From NCBI GenBank assembly GCA_963732415.1, contig CAVSZK010000005.1:1-64000 (forward strand): DNA of 64,000 bases. The letters run 5' to 3'. The DNA is from RPQJ01 sp963732415. GTDB taxonomy: Bacteria; Pseudomonadota; Gammaproteobacteria; Steroidobacterales; Steroidobacteraceae. The notes under the pieces are model-generated. The model ran no database searches. It was not told the origin of the DNA and saw nothing but the letters and a program-made list of their open reading frames with translations. Of the stretch, positions 41,617-52,169 are shown in pieces. A program made the position numbers and the translations under genes. Position 1 is the stretch's first letter, and each line of letters begins with the position of its first letter.

Positions 41617-44600
41617 GGCTGGGACTCCTCTTTAAGTGGCGCCTGGCCGAGGCGCGTCCTGAGTTCGGTCAACCAGCCCGCGACCTGCGCGTCCGCGCCG
41701 CTGGTCAGGGCCTGGTAGCGCTCGTAATGCGGCAAGGCGCCGGCCGGGTCCGCGAGGTACAGGTCGAGAAGGATAGCGAGGTTGCGCTCCGCATCGGCGA
41801 AGGCCGGATCGGTGAGGATTGCGCTTTCGTAGGCCCCGCGCGCCACGCGAAGGCGGCCGAGCTTGCGATTCGCAAATCCCAGCCGGTTCAACGCCGGGGC
41901 ATTCGCCGGATCGGCTGCAAGTGCCTCCTCGAAAATCTGCCGCGCGTCGTCATAGCGCCCCGCGTCGAGCGAGACTCGCGCCAGAGCGAATTGTCCGACA
42001 ACTTCGGGTGTCGCCGTGGCGGGCGCGTCCGGACCCCCGGTGATCTCAGGGCGCGCATAGCGGCCCGGTTGCATCACTGCAAGGTCCGCATAGCTCTTCT
42101 CGATCCATGAGTCCCAGGTCCCCTCGGCCGCACGCCGCGTATTTCGTGCGTGGATGCTGATCGCCTTCTCCTCGAACGGGAAAGCCTGCTCCTCGAGCAG
42201 GATGTCGTACTGCTCGAGCTCCTCGACCGAAAGTTTGCGCGGCCGCTCGGAATCGAGCAATGACTTGCCGAGGTCACGATAGAGATCGGCCATCGCGTAG
42301 GTGGCCGCTGTCGATACCTCTGCAACGCCGTATTCCTCGGCCTTGCCGTACGCCCCAAGCGCTGCCTCCATGGCGTTGCGCTTGGCCAATAGCGACTTGT
42401 CGAGCGGGATCACCAGGGGGATGGCGCGCGCCGCACTGTCCAGCGGCCTGGCGAGTTCCAGCGCGGCGTTGGCCGCCAGGAAGCGGCTTCGATCCGTGCG
42501 GGCCGCGCCTGCGGCCGCATCCGCACTCACGATCTCCTGCAACCATTGCTGGCGAGCCGCCGGGTTGCCCGTCCTGGTCGCAAGGTCGGCGAGTTCCTGC
42601 CGGGCCTCGAGGGCCGCATCGAAGGGAGCCGGGAAGCGCTCGACGTAATCGGCATACACGCGCGCGGCGGAGGTGGCGTCGCCACTGGCGTCTATAGAGC
42701 TCTGCAGCCTGCCACAGCGCAGCGCGGCGAACCTCCGGCTCCTCGGCATCACGCGCGGCGACGCGTTCCAACTCGATGGCGGCCTTGCGTTGCTGGCCGC
42801 CCTCGAGATACGCGACGGCCAGCTTGCGGGTAACCTCCGGCTGCAACTCGTCCTGCGGGTAATCGCGACGGAAATTCTCCAGCACGGTCGCGGCCTGCTC
42901 CCACTGCTTCGCCGCGAGCAGCAAGGTCGCCGCATCGAACTCCGCCTTGGCGCTGGCCGGCGACGCGGGCGCCACCGATGCAACGCGGAGGTACTCCCGC
43001 ACAGCACCGGCGGTGTCGCCGGCAGCCTGTCTGGCCTCGGCTTGCCGGTAGACCGATGCGGCGCGGCGATCCGTGATCTCGGCCATCTGCGGGTCGTTCG
43101 CGGGCAGGCGTGACACGACTTCCGCGTAAGCTTTCTCGGCTTCCGCAAATTGACCGGCATCGAAATACGTGTGCGCGAGTACCGTCCAGGCGATGCGCTG
43201 CGCCCCCACGTCCGCACGAGGACCGAGCGCGAGCACCTGGAGCGCGACTGCCTCGGCGCGGTCCCGGTCGCCGGCGTCGAACAGGGCCTTGGCAGTGCGC
43301 GCCAGCACGGCCGGAGTCTCGGCGTTGTCCGGGAACGCACTGGCGAAGCGCAGCGACGAATCGATGGCGCGCAAACGCAGCGCAGGACGCTCCGCCTCGG
43401 GCAGGAGCGCCTCGGCCTTGTCGTAGGCGACGAGCGCCGCGTACCCGGCGCGACTCGCCTCGGGAGCCTGGGCGTAGGAATAGGCGGCCAGCTCGTACTC
43501 GGCCGCCGCTTCGCTGAAACGCCCGCCGTCGAAGAGCACGTCGGCAAGCATCAGGCGCGTCGCCGGTGCCTGCGATGCCGAATTGAAGGCGTCGAGGTAC
43601 TCGCGATACCAGCGCACCGCGGCGTCGCGATCGGCCGCCGAGCCGTTCTTCTGCGCCAGCGAGTGGTAGTGGTGTGCGAGGTCGAGCAGATTCGCCTGCA
43701 CGGCCGTGCTGACCTGCGGATCGAGGTCGGTTGGGTGCGCCTGCCAGTAGGCGCTCTTCGGGCCGTACTGCTCGACCAGCTCCGCCTTCGATTCAAGCAC
43801 CAGCGAGGTGAAACCGCCCTTGGCATAGGCGTCGGTGGCACGGCCGAGAAACAGCGGGGCGTCCGGACTCATCGGCTGGCGCCGCGCGAAGGCGCGATAG
43901 GCCTCGGCCCCGTCCTGGTAGCGCTCCTTCTCGACGTACAGCTCGCCGAGCGCGCCGTACAACTGCGATTCGTAGGGCACGGCGCCATGCGCGGCCAGCG
44001 CAGCCTGCAGGGAGACCGGGCCGTCCGACGCGACGAAAATCAGGCTCAACGCTCGCAACGTGTCTTCGGTCAGCTCGCGCTCCGGACGCGAGAGCTGCGA
44101 CAACGGCCGAACCTCGCCGTCGACCACGAGCACCCGATCGAGCAGCGTCAGGAACGACTGGCTGCTCTCCTGATCCCGCGACAGCTTGAAGAGCGACCAG
44201 CCGCGCTTGTAGAGCGCCTGTTCGTCGAATTCAGACTTCGGCTGCAGCGCGAGGACGGCGGCGTAGGCCTGCTCCGCCTCGGCGTAGCGCTGCAGGCTGA
44301 AGGCCGTTTCACCGCGACGGAACTGAGCCTCGTCATAGTGGGACGTCTTCGGGTAGCGCGTGACGAGTTGATCGAGCGCGCTCAATGCCTGCGCCGGATC
44401 CCCCGCGGTTTCGCAGGCTCGAGCCAGCTGGTAGAGCACGGCATCCGTCGACGGATACTCGGGATAATCCTTTAGCAAGCGCTGGTAAGCGGCGATCGCC
44501 TGGCTGGCCGCGGCCACGGCGTCCGCGCTCGACGTGCCTTCTTCACCGCGCAGCGACTCAGCCTCCGCCAGCCGCAGATCGCCGACACGACGCAGCGCCT

Positions 44601-44829
44601 GGGCCCTCAGCTCCGGATCGGAACCCTCGACCTGCAGGAAATCCTCGTAGCTGCGCGCCGCCTGGTCCAGGTCGGCCGTCACCGGCTGCGCGCGATCGAC
44701 AGGCACTGCGTGGGTCGCAAGGTCCTGTACGGTCGGAGTTGACGGTTCCGCCGGCTTGCGGGCAGCTTCGACCTGCTGCGACCAGGGCGACAGCAGCACG
44801 ATCACCAGCAACGCGATACGCCGGTTCAC
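41613..44829 (-). CDS. Large exported TPR protein, reading frame broken by one base near 42687
   Basis: The original product would have about 1071 residues. It starts at GTG 44829 with a signal peptide (RRIALLVIVLLSPWSQQVEA), followed by many TPR units to the end at 41613. The frame changes near 42687: upstream the protein reads AALWQAAELYRR, and dropping one C in CGCCAG lets it continue as SGDATSAARVYADYVERF. The total length (3217 bases) is one more than a multiple of three. It resembles periplasmic TPR proteins of Agl-Glt/Nfs-type loci. Either a sequencing indel or a real mutation explains the break. Confidence 0.8.
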
Positions 44830-46539
44830 TGGGTGCCGCCGGTGGCCGCGGCGTCGCGCAGGGCTGCCAGTGCGAACTGGGCCTGGGTCGAATAGTTCGC
44901 GAGCCGGCGTTTCTGCGCCTCGAGCTCGTTGACGGCGATGGCCGCGAGAACACGCTCCTGCGCGGCAGCCGTCGCGTCGATGCGCGGCGTGATCTGGTCA
45001 ATGCGCGCTGCAAGACCCGCGACCCGCTGAGCGAAGCCCGCCATGTTACCCGGAGCCGTTGTGCCGATTTCCTGCAACAGGCTGAGCCGCAGCCTGGCTT
45101 CCGCCAGCGCATCCGCCGTCTCACGCAGGTCCGTCGCCAGCACCGCCGAATCGCGGCCGGGCTCGACGGCCGAGGCTCGCGCGACGAGTTCGGCCTGTCG
45201 CTGTGCGAGTGAGGAAATGTCGGTCCTGGCCAGCGACGCCTGCTTGAGCAGTTCGCCATCGATCATGGCCTGATCGCGCGCGGCGATCATGCGGTCGAAG
45301 GCCTCGAGCGAGTCGCGCCAGCGGTCGAGACCGCGTTGCATGATGCGCAGGTCGCGATAGTTCTTCAGCCCTTCCTGGAACTCGTGCGAAGCCAGCAGCT
45401 GGTAGAGATAGCGCGTATGCGGCGCATCCGGCAGCTTCTGCAGCTGCCAGGACCAACCCACGTCGTTGGTGCGCGGCACGGCCTCGAGAATCGAATCCAC
45501 GAAGCCGCCCTTGCGAATCGCGGCAATGGATTCGTCGATGCGCTTGCCCTCGGCGGCATACGCCTGCACCGCCAGCTGGTACTGCTGCGCGGCCTCGACC
45601 ATTCGCAGCGAGCTGCGTGTACGCGTAGGGAACGGCGAGGAAAGATTCCTGCACGGCCGAATCGATCACCTTGCTGTTGCGCAGCGCCAGCCACGGCGCG
45701 AGTGCGCGCTCGGGTCGCCCGGCGTCCGATTCCGCCCAACCGATCCCGAGCAGCGCACGGTTGGTGAACGGGCCGTCGAGGCGCACACGGCCCAGCGCCG
45801 CCACCGCGCCTTCGGCATCATGCTGCTGCAGCGAAGCGAAACCGAGGGCCAGGTTGGCTCGATCACGCAATGCAAGCTGTTCTTCCGTCGCGGCCGGCAT
45901 GCCGCCTACCTTGCCGAGGAAATCACGGCCAAGTTCGGTCTGCCCGGAACGGATGAGCGCGACCCCCAGATTGAAGCGCGCATAGTCCGACCAGCCTTCC
46001 TGGTCGGTCCAGCCTGTCAGCTGTACGATCGCCTCGCCATATCGGCCTTGTGCTATGAGCACATTGGCTGCAAGCAGCCGACGCTCGGGTTCGAGATTGC
46101 CCGGCAACGGGCCCTGGATCCGCTCCAGGTTGCGCCATGCGTCGTCGACGAAGCCACGCTGGTACCCGCTGCGGGCCAGGTAGAAAAAGGCCCGATCGCT
46201 CACCGACTGTGGCACCGGTCCCGCCAGCAGCCGATTGAAAATCTTCTCGGCTTCGCCGTACAGGCCGAGGGACAGGTACAGGCCGCCCGACAGCAGCTCG
46301 GCCTCAGCCTCGTGGTGCGGGATGCGGCCGAAATCGCGCGAGACTTCGAGCCGCACGAGCGCTTCGAAGTATTCGTCCTGGAAAAAGTGGAACAGGACGT
46401 CGCCGTAATCCAGGTCGCGCAGCTGCATCGGGGGAGGCAGGTCGCGGATGACGTCGTCGGCGCGCGCGGGAACCGCAATCACGGCTATCGACGCAGCCGC
46501 GACGAACGAGAGCCAGTGGTGGAAACGTGTAACGGTCAT
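44826..46539 (-). CDS. Exported TPR protein, reading frame broken by one base near 45602
   Basis: The intact product would have about 570 residues. ATG 46539 begins a signal peptide (FHHWLSFVAAASIAVIAVPARA), then TPR-like repeats (YFEALVRLEVSRDFGRIPHHEAEAELLSGGLY is spread over the first ones) and a coiled C-terminal half (LAQRQAELVARASAVEPGRD). The N-terminal frame ends sensibly at AVPYAYTQLAA, and the C-terminal frame resumes at MVEAAQQYQLAVQAY if one A near 45602 is removed. It overlaps the large TPR gene as GTGA. Confidence 0.78.
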
Positions 46540-46582
46540 CAGGAAACAGGTGCCGATGGGTGGACGGACGAGGACGCCTGCC

Positions 46583-47152
46583 TCACTCCCACTGCCGCAC
46601 GACGAACTCGGGCTGGCGCGCTGCCTCGCGGTCGCTGATACGCAACTCGATGTACTTCGTGCCGACCTCCTTGTCGAACGTGAGGGCGGCGCCACGACGG
46701 TAGTCGCGGTCGTGCGGGCCCTTGCCCGTAAAAAAAGCGACGATCTCGTGCGGGCCGGCTTTCAGGTTGCCGAGATACAGCTTCTGGACACCGCCGCGAT
46801 GCAGCGCCTGCACTTCGCGATCGGTGTAGAGGTAGTGCGCTACTTCCTTTTCGTCGATCTTCAGCGTCACCGAATCGAGGGCAAAGAACGTACCGACATC
46901 CACCGAGAGGAACACGGCGACCTGCGTGCTGGCCGGGAAGAGCAATTCTTCTTCCAGCTTGAACAGGTCCCGGTTGAGGTCGACCAGTTCTTTCTTGAGG
47001 GCCTGAACGTCCTGGTCCACAACACGGGCCTGCTCCGCCATGGGCGGTGCTTCCGCGTGCGCGGGCCCGGCGGTCACTGCCGCTCCGATGGCAGCGAACG
47101 CGGTCGCCGCCAGCAGCCACCGACGCCCAGTCACCTGCATATTCGAAGTCAT
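46583..47152 (-). CDS. Exported coiled-coil protein of the TolQR/TPR locus
   Basis: A 189-residue protein with a signal peptide (RRWLLAATAFAAIGAAVTAGPAHA), a short coiled segment (VVDQDVQALKKELVDLNRDLFKLEEE) and a C-terminal beta-rich part (FFALDSVTLKIDEKEVAHYLYTD, GNLKAGPHEIVAFFTGKG). I do not know a named family for it. It is the first gene of the minus-strand block reaching to 38552, with AAGGAG upstream of ATG 47152. A 205-base gap separates it from the divergent SH3 gene and must hold both promoters. Confidence 0.7.
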   Translation of the reverse strand: MTSNMQVTGRRWLLAATAFAAIGAAVTAGPAHAEAPPMAEQARVVDQDVQALKKELVDLNRDLFKLEEELLFPASTQVAVFLSVDVGTFFALDSVTLKIDEKEVAHYLYTDREVQALHRGGVQKLYLGNLKAGPHEIVAFFTGKGPHDRDYRRGAALTFDKEVGTKYIELRISDREAARQPEFVVRQWE

Positions 47153-47357
47153 TGGCTTTGCAGCTCCTTGCTCGGCCAGAATGAGATTACCACGGGAATA
47201 CCCGGAAATCCGTGGCTTTGCGTCCCCGCCTTGCGGCGGTTCTGCCCTGATCCGAGACCCGGAACCTTCACGCGCGGGTGGAAGCTGGTCTCTCTATGGG
47301 TTGATTCTAGTGCACAATATTTCACTTACCCGTCCCTGGCCGCGGTAAATTGAGCCC

Positions 47358-47762
47358 ATGCTTCGAACCCTGAGCGTTTGTTGCCTCCTGTTGGGAATGC
47401 TGGCCGTCGCGCCGGCAGACGCGCGGGCACCGATTGAAGTCGTGGTCAAGGATGCGTACATCGATCTCCACACCGGTCCTGGCCGCGGCTTCCCGGTCAC
47501 TTTCTCGGTGGAGCGCGGCGTGACGATCGAGTTGTTGCGGCAGCGCACGGACTGGATCGAGGTGCGAACCGCCCGTGGCCAGCGCGGCTGGGTCCACCGC
47601 TCGCAGCTCGAGAACACGCTGACTCCGGCGGGGAGCAAAGTTCACATTGCCGGACCAGGGCCGGACGCTCGTACCGATCAGCAGTGGGAAGCGGGTGGTG
47701 CGGTCGGCGAGTTCGGCGGCGACCACGAGGAGAAGAACGAATGGATCGCAGCCGTCAGCTAA
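47358..47762 (+). CDS. Exported SH3b-domain protein
   Basis: A 134-residue protein with a signal peptide (LRTLSVCCLLLGMLAVAPADA) and one bacterial SH3 domain (VVKDAYIDLHTGPGRGFPV, RQRTDWIEVRTARGQRGWV). Such domains bind cell-wall or protein ligands in the periplasm. It overlaps the barrel gene downstream by 22 bases. Short SH3 proteins beside an outer-membrane barrel and TPR/AgmX genes recur in this kind of locus. Confidence 0.8.
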   Translation: MLRTLSVCCLLLGMLAVAPADARAPIEVVVKDAYIDLHTGPGRGFPVTFSVERGVTIELLRQRTDWIEVRTARGQRGWVHRSQLENTLTPAGSKVHIAGPGPDARTDQQWEAGGAVGEFGGDHEEKNEWIAAVS

Positions 47763-48412
47763 TTCTCCTGGGCGTCGCCGTTGCCAGCGGCGCACTGGCC
47801 GCACCCGGTGCGCACGCCCAGAGCCAGGCCGAAGCCGTTGGCGGATCCGCGCAGGCACCGCAGGTCGTCGAGCAGGAAGTCGAGCGACGAGTTGTCAAAC
47901 CCCTCGCCGTCCCGACGGAGAATTTCGAGATCGGCGCCTTTATCGGCACGGCCAGCATCCAGAATTTCGGCTCGAACATGGTCTATGGCTCCCGCATTGC
48001 CTACCACGTCAACGAAGACATTTTCGCGGAGGCCATCGTCGGGAGAACCCAGGCCGGAAAGACCAGTTATGAGTTTCCGACCGGCACGGCGCCGTTGCTT
48101 ACCGACAGCCAGCGCCAGGTCACGTACTACGACCTTTCCGTTGGCTGGAACGCGCTGCCCGGCGAGGTATTCCTGGGCCGCGAACGCGCAATGCCGGCCG
48201 CCTTGTACGTGACGATGGGCGCCGGCAGCACCCGCTTTGCCGGCGACGATCGCTATACGGCGACCGTTGGAGCCGGCGTGCGCCTGCTGGTGAATGAGTG
48301 GCTGGCGGTGCACGTCGACGCGCGGGATCGCATGTTCAAGACCGACCTGCTCGGAAATGAACAGGTGACTCAGAACCTGGAGTTCACGATCAGCTTGACG
48401 GCTTTTTTGTGA
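47741..48412 (+). CDS. Outer-membrane beta-barrel domain protein
   Basis: A 223-residue protein. The ATG at 47741 has GAGGAG eight bases upstream and opens a signal peptide (RQLILLGVAVASGALAAPGAHA). The mature part has alternating strands (FEIGAFIGTASIQNFGSNMVYG, YYDLSVGWNALPGEVFLG, LYVTMGAGSTRFAG) and ends in a Phe-Leu strand (NLEFTISLTAFL), as barrels do. It resembles the short myxobacterial-type barrel domain proteins that partner with TPR/AgmX machines. Its 3' end overlaps the convergent ABC gene by 23 bases. Confidence 0.8.
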   Translation: MDRSRQLILLGVAVASGALAAPGAHAQSQAEAVGGSAQAPQVVEQEVERRVVKPLAVPTENFEIGAFIGTASIQNFGSNMVYGSRIAYHVNEDIFAEAIVGRTQAGKTSYEFPTGTAPLLTDSQRQVTYYDLSVGWNALPGEVFLGRERAMPAALYVTMGAGSTRFAGDDRYTATVGAGVRLLVNEWLAVHVDARDRMFKTDLLGNEQVTQNLEFTISLTAFL

Positions 48413-50072
48413 CCCTGCCAAGTAGTTCGCCCTGGTCGAGGTGCAGCACGCGATCGGCCAGCGCCAGGCTCGCCGGTCGATGCGTGATCAGCAATACGGT
48501 ACGCGAATGCAGCAGCTCGTGGCATTCGGCAATGAAGCCGCGTTCGCCCGCGGGATCGAACATGGACGTGGCCTCGTCCAGGATGAGGATGGCAGGGTCC
48601 TTCAGCAGCGCCCGGGCAAGGCTGATTCGCTGGCGCTGACCGCCGGACAAGCGCAGGCCCTCGTCGCCGATCAACGTTTCGTAGCCTTGCGGCAGCTGGG
48701 CGATGAACTCGTGCGCATGCGCCGCGCGCGCAGCACGTTCGATCTGTTGCCGGTCGGCCCCGTAGCGGCCGTAACCGATGTTCTCGGCCACCGTGGCATT
48801 GAGCAGCAGTACGTGCTGGCTGACCAGCCCGATGTGGGCGCGCAAGCTGCGCAGCGAAAACTCACGCACATCGATGCCGTCGAGCGTAATCCGGCCCGCG
48901 GACGGATCGGCGAAGCGCATCAGCAGGTGAGCCAGCGTGCTCTTGCCCGCGCCGTTCGGACCGGTGATGGCAACGGTCTCGCCCGCACGGATCTCCAGGT
49001 TGAGGTCAGCGAACACCGCGGCCCTGCCCGGATAGGCAAATGCCACGGATTCGAAGGCGATCCTGCCACTGACCGTCGCGGGCTCGAGATCACCGTCGTC
49101 GGGCTCGGGTGCCTCGGCCATCGCGGCCATCAGGCGTTGCACGGCCCCGCGGGCATGCTGGACCTGGCCGTAGACGCCGGCCAATGCACTGACGGGCTGA
49201 GTCAAAAGCATGCCGTAGAGCAACAGGCTGACCAGTTCAGGGGCGGTAATGATCCCCGACGCGACGCCCTGTCCACCGACCCAGAGCAGGCCGAGCACCG
49301 CCGTCGCGGCCAGCCAGTGCACCGCCGGGGTCAGCAGCGACTCGATCCGTTGCTGCTGGACCTCGAGCATCCGCACCTTGTCGCCCTGGACCGAATAGCG
49401 TGCCGACTCCTCGCCTTCGCGTGTGTAGGCCTTGATCAACGGCAAGGTCGCCAGATTCTGCTCGGCCATGCCGTACTTGACCGCATCCTCCTGCAGGTGA
49501 GCCTGCGCCAGCGGCCGCACACTCCTGGTCAGCAGCTTCACGATGACGGTGAGCAGCGGCACCGCGACCGCCACGGCCAACCCGACCCGGAGGTCTATCC
49601 GCACCAGCAGGACCAGGGCACCGACGCAGGTCACCAGCAAGGGCAGCAGGGGCGTCAGCACCCCGGTCAGGAAGCTGTTGATCCGCCAGACATCGTTGAC
49701 CAGCAACGCGAGAATCTCGCCGCGCTTGCGTTCCTGGTGCCAGCTCAAGGGCAGGGACTGCAGATGGTCGTAGACCCGCGAGCCCAGGTCGGCCACCACT
49801 CGCGAGCCGGTGCTGCCGAGCACCACACCGTTCCCGAACGACAATCCCGCCTGAACTGTCAGCACGCCCAGCCACGCCAGCAGCAGCTCGCCCGGCACCT
49901 CGCCTCCGAGCAATGCCTGCGCCACCCGGCCCGCGAACCAGGGCATGGTGAGCGTGACCACGCTTTCACATAGCAGCAGGGCCACGGCCAGCAGCAAGGC
50001 GCCACGGTATGGCGCCAGCATCCGCCACAGGAAAGGCATCTCCGGAGCGGCCGGGGCCGGCGAGCGGCTCAT
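48390..50072 (-). CDS. ABC exporter (permease-ATPase fusion), lasso-peptide D-type
   Basis: A 560-residue half-transporter: six membrane helices (residues 1 to about 300) and a nucleotide-binding domain with Walker A (GPNGAGKST), signature LSGGQRQR and Walker B (ILILDEAT). Position next to the RRE, B2 and cyclase genes identifies it as the likely exporter of the peptide and its immunity factor. ATG 50072 is chosen; the frame extends to 50126, but that part looks like leader sequence. It diverges from the RRE gene over about 126 bases. Confidence 0.85.
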   Translation of the reverse strand: MSRSPAPAAPEMPFLWRMLAPYRGALLLAVALLLCESVVTLTMPWFAGRVAQALLGGEVPGELLLAWLGVLTVQAGLSFGNGVVLGSTGSRVVADLGSRVYDHLQSLPLSWHQERKRGEILALLVNDVWRINSFLTGVLTPLLPLLVTCVGALVLLVRIDLRVGLAVAVAVPLLTVIVKLLTRSVRPLAQAHLQEDAVKYGMAEQNLATLPLIKAYTREGEESARYSVQGDKVRMLEVQQQRIESLLTPAVHWLAATAVLGLLWVGGQGVASGIITAPELVSLLLYGMLLTQPVSALAGVYGQVQHARGAVQRLMAAMAEAPEPDDGDLEPATVSGRIAFESVAFAYPGRAAVFADLNLEIRAGETVAITGPNGAGKSTLAHLLMRFADPSAGRITLDGIDVREFSLRSLRAHIGLVSQHVLLLNATVAENIGYGRYGADRQQIERAARAAHAHEFIAQLPQGYETLIGDEGLRLSGGQRQRISLARALLKDPAILILDEATSMFDPAGERGFIAECHELLHSRTVLLITHRPASLALADRVLHLDQGELLGRVTKKPSS

Positions 50073-50198
50073 CCCGATAAACCTGAGTGCACCGGGGCCG
50101 ATTGGCCGGGACGGCGCCTCTCGCAATCACTTCGGCTAAGATGCCCGCGCAGCACCGCACAATCGCACGGCCCGCCGAACACAGTCGCTTTCAATCGC

Positions 50199-50477
50199 AT
50201 GAACCTAACGCTATCACACCAGGCCAGGCCCTCCGACGATGTCCTGTTCCAGGAAGTGAGCGGCGAAGCCGTATTGCTGAAACTCGGCAGCGAAACGTAT
50301 TTCGGACTCGATGCGGTGGGTACGCGGATCTGGATCCTGCTGAACGAAGACCCCGGTTTGAAGCGGGCCTTCGACATCCTCAGCGACGAATACGAAGTTG
50401 AGACTGAGGTGCTGGAGCGCGACCTGCTCGCCCTGGTAGAACGCATGGCTGAGGCCGGCCTGGTGGAAGTGAGCTGA
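50199..50477 (+). CDS. PqqD-like RiPP recognition element (lasso B1)
   Basis: A 92-residue PqqD-fold protein: VLFQEVSGEAVLLKLGSETYFGLDAVGTRIWILL, then helices ending AGLVEVS. It binds the lasso leader and delivers it to the B2 protease. The typical leader contacts (Y-x-x-P-x-L-x-x-x-G) are present in both precursors encoded at 54053 and 54571. The stop is followed after one base by the B2 gene, a usual B1-B2 arrangement. Confidence 0.92.
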   Translation: MNLTLSHQARPSDDVLFQEVSGEAVLLKLGSETYFGLDAVGTRIWILLNEDPGLKRAFDILSDEYEVETEVLERDLLALVERMAEAGLVEVS

Positions 50478-50478
50478 G

Positions 50479-50931
50479 ATGTCCGGACGCCTTGCTGCAT
50501 GGCGGGCGTTAAGCGCTGCCGACCAGCGAAGGCTACTGGGCCTGGCCTGCGGTCTGCCGGTGGTCGAGCTATCGCTGCGGCTCCTGGGTGCTCGGCGGAC
50601 GGCATCCTGGCTGTCACGCGCGATAAAGCCCAGGGCGACTCACCCGCCTGCAGCCGCCGAACTGCAGCAGGCCGATCGGCTGGCTCATCTCGCGGCCATC
50701 GCCGGCCGACGCGGCATCCTCGAGGCGCGCTGCCTGTCACAGGGCCTGCTGGTGCGAGCCTTGCTGCGGCGACGCGGGCTGGATGCTGTATTGCAGGTCG
50801 GCGTGCTCAAGGATGGCGGTCAGTTCGACGCTCACGCCTGGGTCGAGTTGGACGGTCACACGCTCGCGCAGGCGCCCTTGCAACATTTGCCTTTGCAGTC
50901 GCGGCGGCGAAGCGCGGCCGCCGCGCGTTAG
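50479..50931 (+). CDS. Lasso peptide leader protease B2 (transglutaminase-like)
   Basis: A 150-residue protein of the B2 (Transglut_core3) family. EARCLSQGLLVRALLRRRG carries the catalytic Cys (85), and DAHAWVELDG carries the His (119) followed by the acidic residue. It removes the leader after the Thr-x site. The N-terminal helices (LPVVELSLRLLG) are usual in this family. Length and catalytic residues are intact. Confidence 0.92.
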   Translation: MSGRLAAWRALSAADQRRLLGLACGLPVVELSLRLLGARRTASWLSRAIKPRATHPPAAAELQQADRLAHLAAIAGRRGILEARCLSQGLLVRALLRRRGLDAVLQVGVLKDGGQFDAHAWVELDGHTLAQAPLQHLPLQSRRRSAAAAR

Positions 50932-50948
50932 CACGCTTTGCGCCGCCC

Positions 50949-52078
50949 TCAGATCACCCGGCCATGCAGCCGCCGCCAGGCACCGGCGGCAGCTCGACGT
51001 ACATACAGCCACGGGAGCCATTGCCCACCCTCGTCGGCAAACTTGCTCCGCATGAACTCGGCGGGCGGGAACACCAGGTCACGCAGGTAGCGCGCCTTGC
51101 GTCCGATTCCGGGCAACGCCCGATAGTCCATCCATAACTGGCGCGCCGGACTCGCACCAAGATAGTCCGAGACCGGTTCCCGGACATCATCGCGTTCAAG
51201 CGCCACGAATGCGTATTCGGGGACGTTCGTCGCAAAGCATTGGTGCGCCGTCGCCAGGCCATCCGCGCAGATTGCGCGCAGACCCTTCGCTCGGCCCGGG
51301 CAATGAATGACCGCCAGTCGCGCTCACCGAAAGATTCGGCCAGCAAGTGCAGATCGTACAACCAGATCAGCAGATCGCCGCCTGTCTGCGGCTCGCCGGA
51401 AACGTAGTACGGATTGTGACGATGGGCGCCACGATGCATGCACGCGAGCAGCAGCGCGTGCACGGGTGAGGCCGCCAGGGCGTCGGGCGCAAGGCCAGGC
51501 AGGGACACGGCTTCCGCGCGCAACTCCTGGTACGTGAATAGCCGTGACAGGACTTCGGAGTTGTTGATTTTCCAATGCACGTCGATCTCTTGCGCACCAT
51601 CCGGGCCCCGATGCGCAAAGCAGGTCTGGTAACTGGCCGTCGCGTCTACAGGCGAAAAACCGCGACTCTGCAACACAGCAGTGACTCGCTCACGCTCATG
51701 CTGCGGCACGATCAGGTCCGTATCGCCCCTCGTCCGCAGCACGGGATTTGGGTACAGCGAATAGGCCAGGGCCGTGCCTTTGAAAAGCACGGGCTCGACG
51801 CCGGCCGCCGCAAGCGCTGACAGCGCGTCCAGCAAGGCCCTGCGGTGGCCCAACTCCCATACTGCGTCCCCCCGCGCGGAAGCACGCAGCCGATCAAGGA
51901 ACGGCGATGGCGGTGCGTCGGCGCATCGCGCTGCCAGCAACGCTGCGACCCCGTGCCGCTCCGCCGCTGCCATCAGTTCGTCACCGTCCGCCACGCCCAG
52001 GTTGCCGGCAGCAAACCCGGCCGGATCGCGAAACAGTTGAAGCAACTCGGCTTCGATGCCTGGGAAAGTGTCGATCAT
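50949..52078 (-). CDS. Nucleotidyltransferase-family protein of lasso clusters, frame broken near 51280
   Basis: The intact product would have about 376 residues. ATG 52078 begins MIDTFPGIEAELLQLF. The nucleotidyltransferase-like core has VEPVLFKGTALAYSLYP and RTRGDTDLIVP (D-x-D). Proteins like this are frequent in lasso-peptide and sactipeptide clusters of proteobacteria; the reaction is unknown. The frame breaks near 51280: adding one base after GAGCG lets RDWRSFIARAER continue as KGLRAICADGLATAHQ to the end at 50949. The total length (1130) is one short of a multiple of three. It diverges from the cyclase gene over about 90 bases. Confidence 0.78.
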
Positions 52079-52169
52079 GAAGCGTGGATGGTCATCGAGT
52101 CGCTGTCCTGTAACCTGGGGGGACGTTATGCTCGGCGCGTTCTCCGTCGTGAAAGCGTGAATCCGAGCC

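Noticed and set aside
43150..44475. A 441-codon plus-strand open frame
   Set aside because: It is antisense to the large TPR gene and has no start signal or domain.
48441..49973. A 510-codon plus-strand open frame
   Set aside because: It is antisense to the ABC exporter, which carries all Walker and signature motifs.
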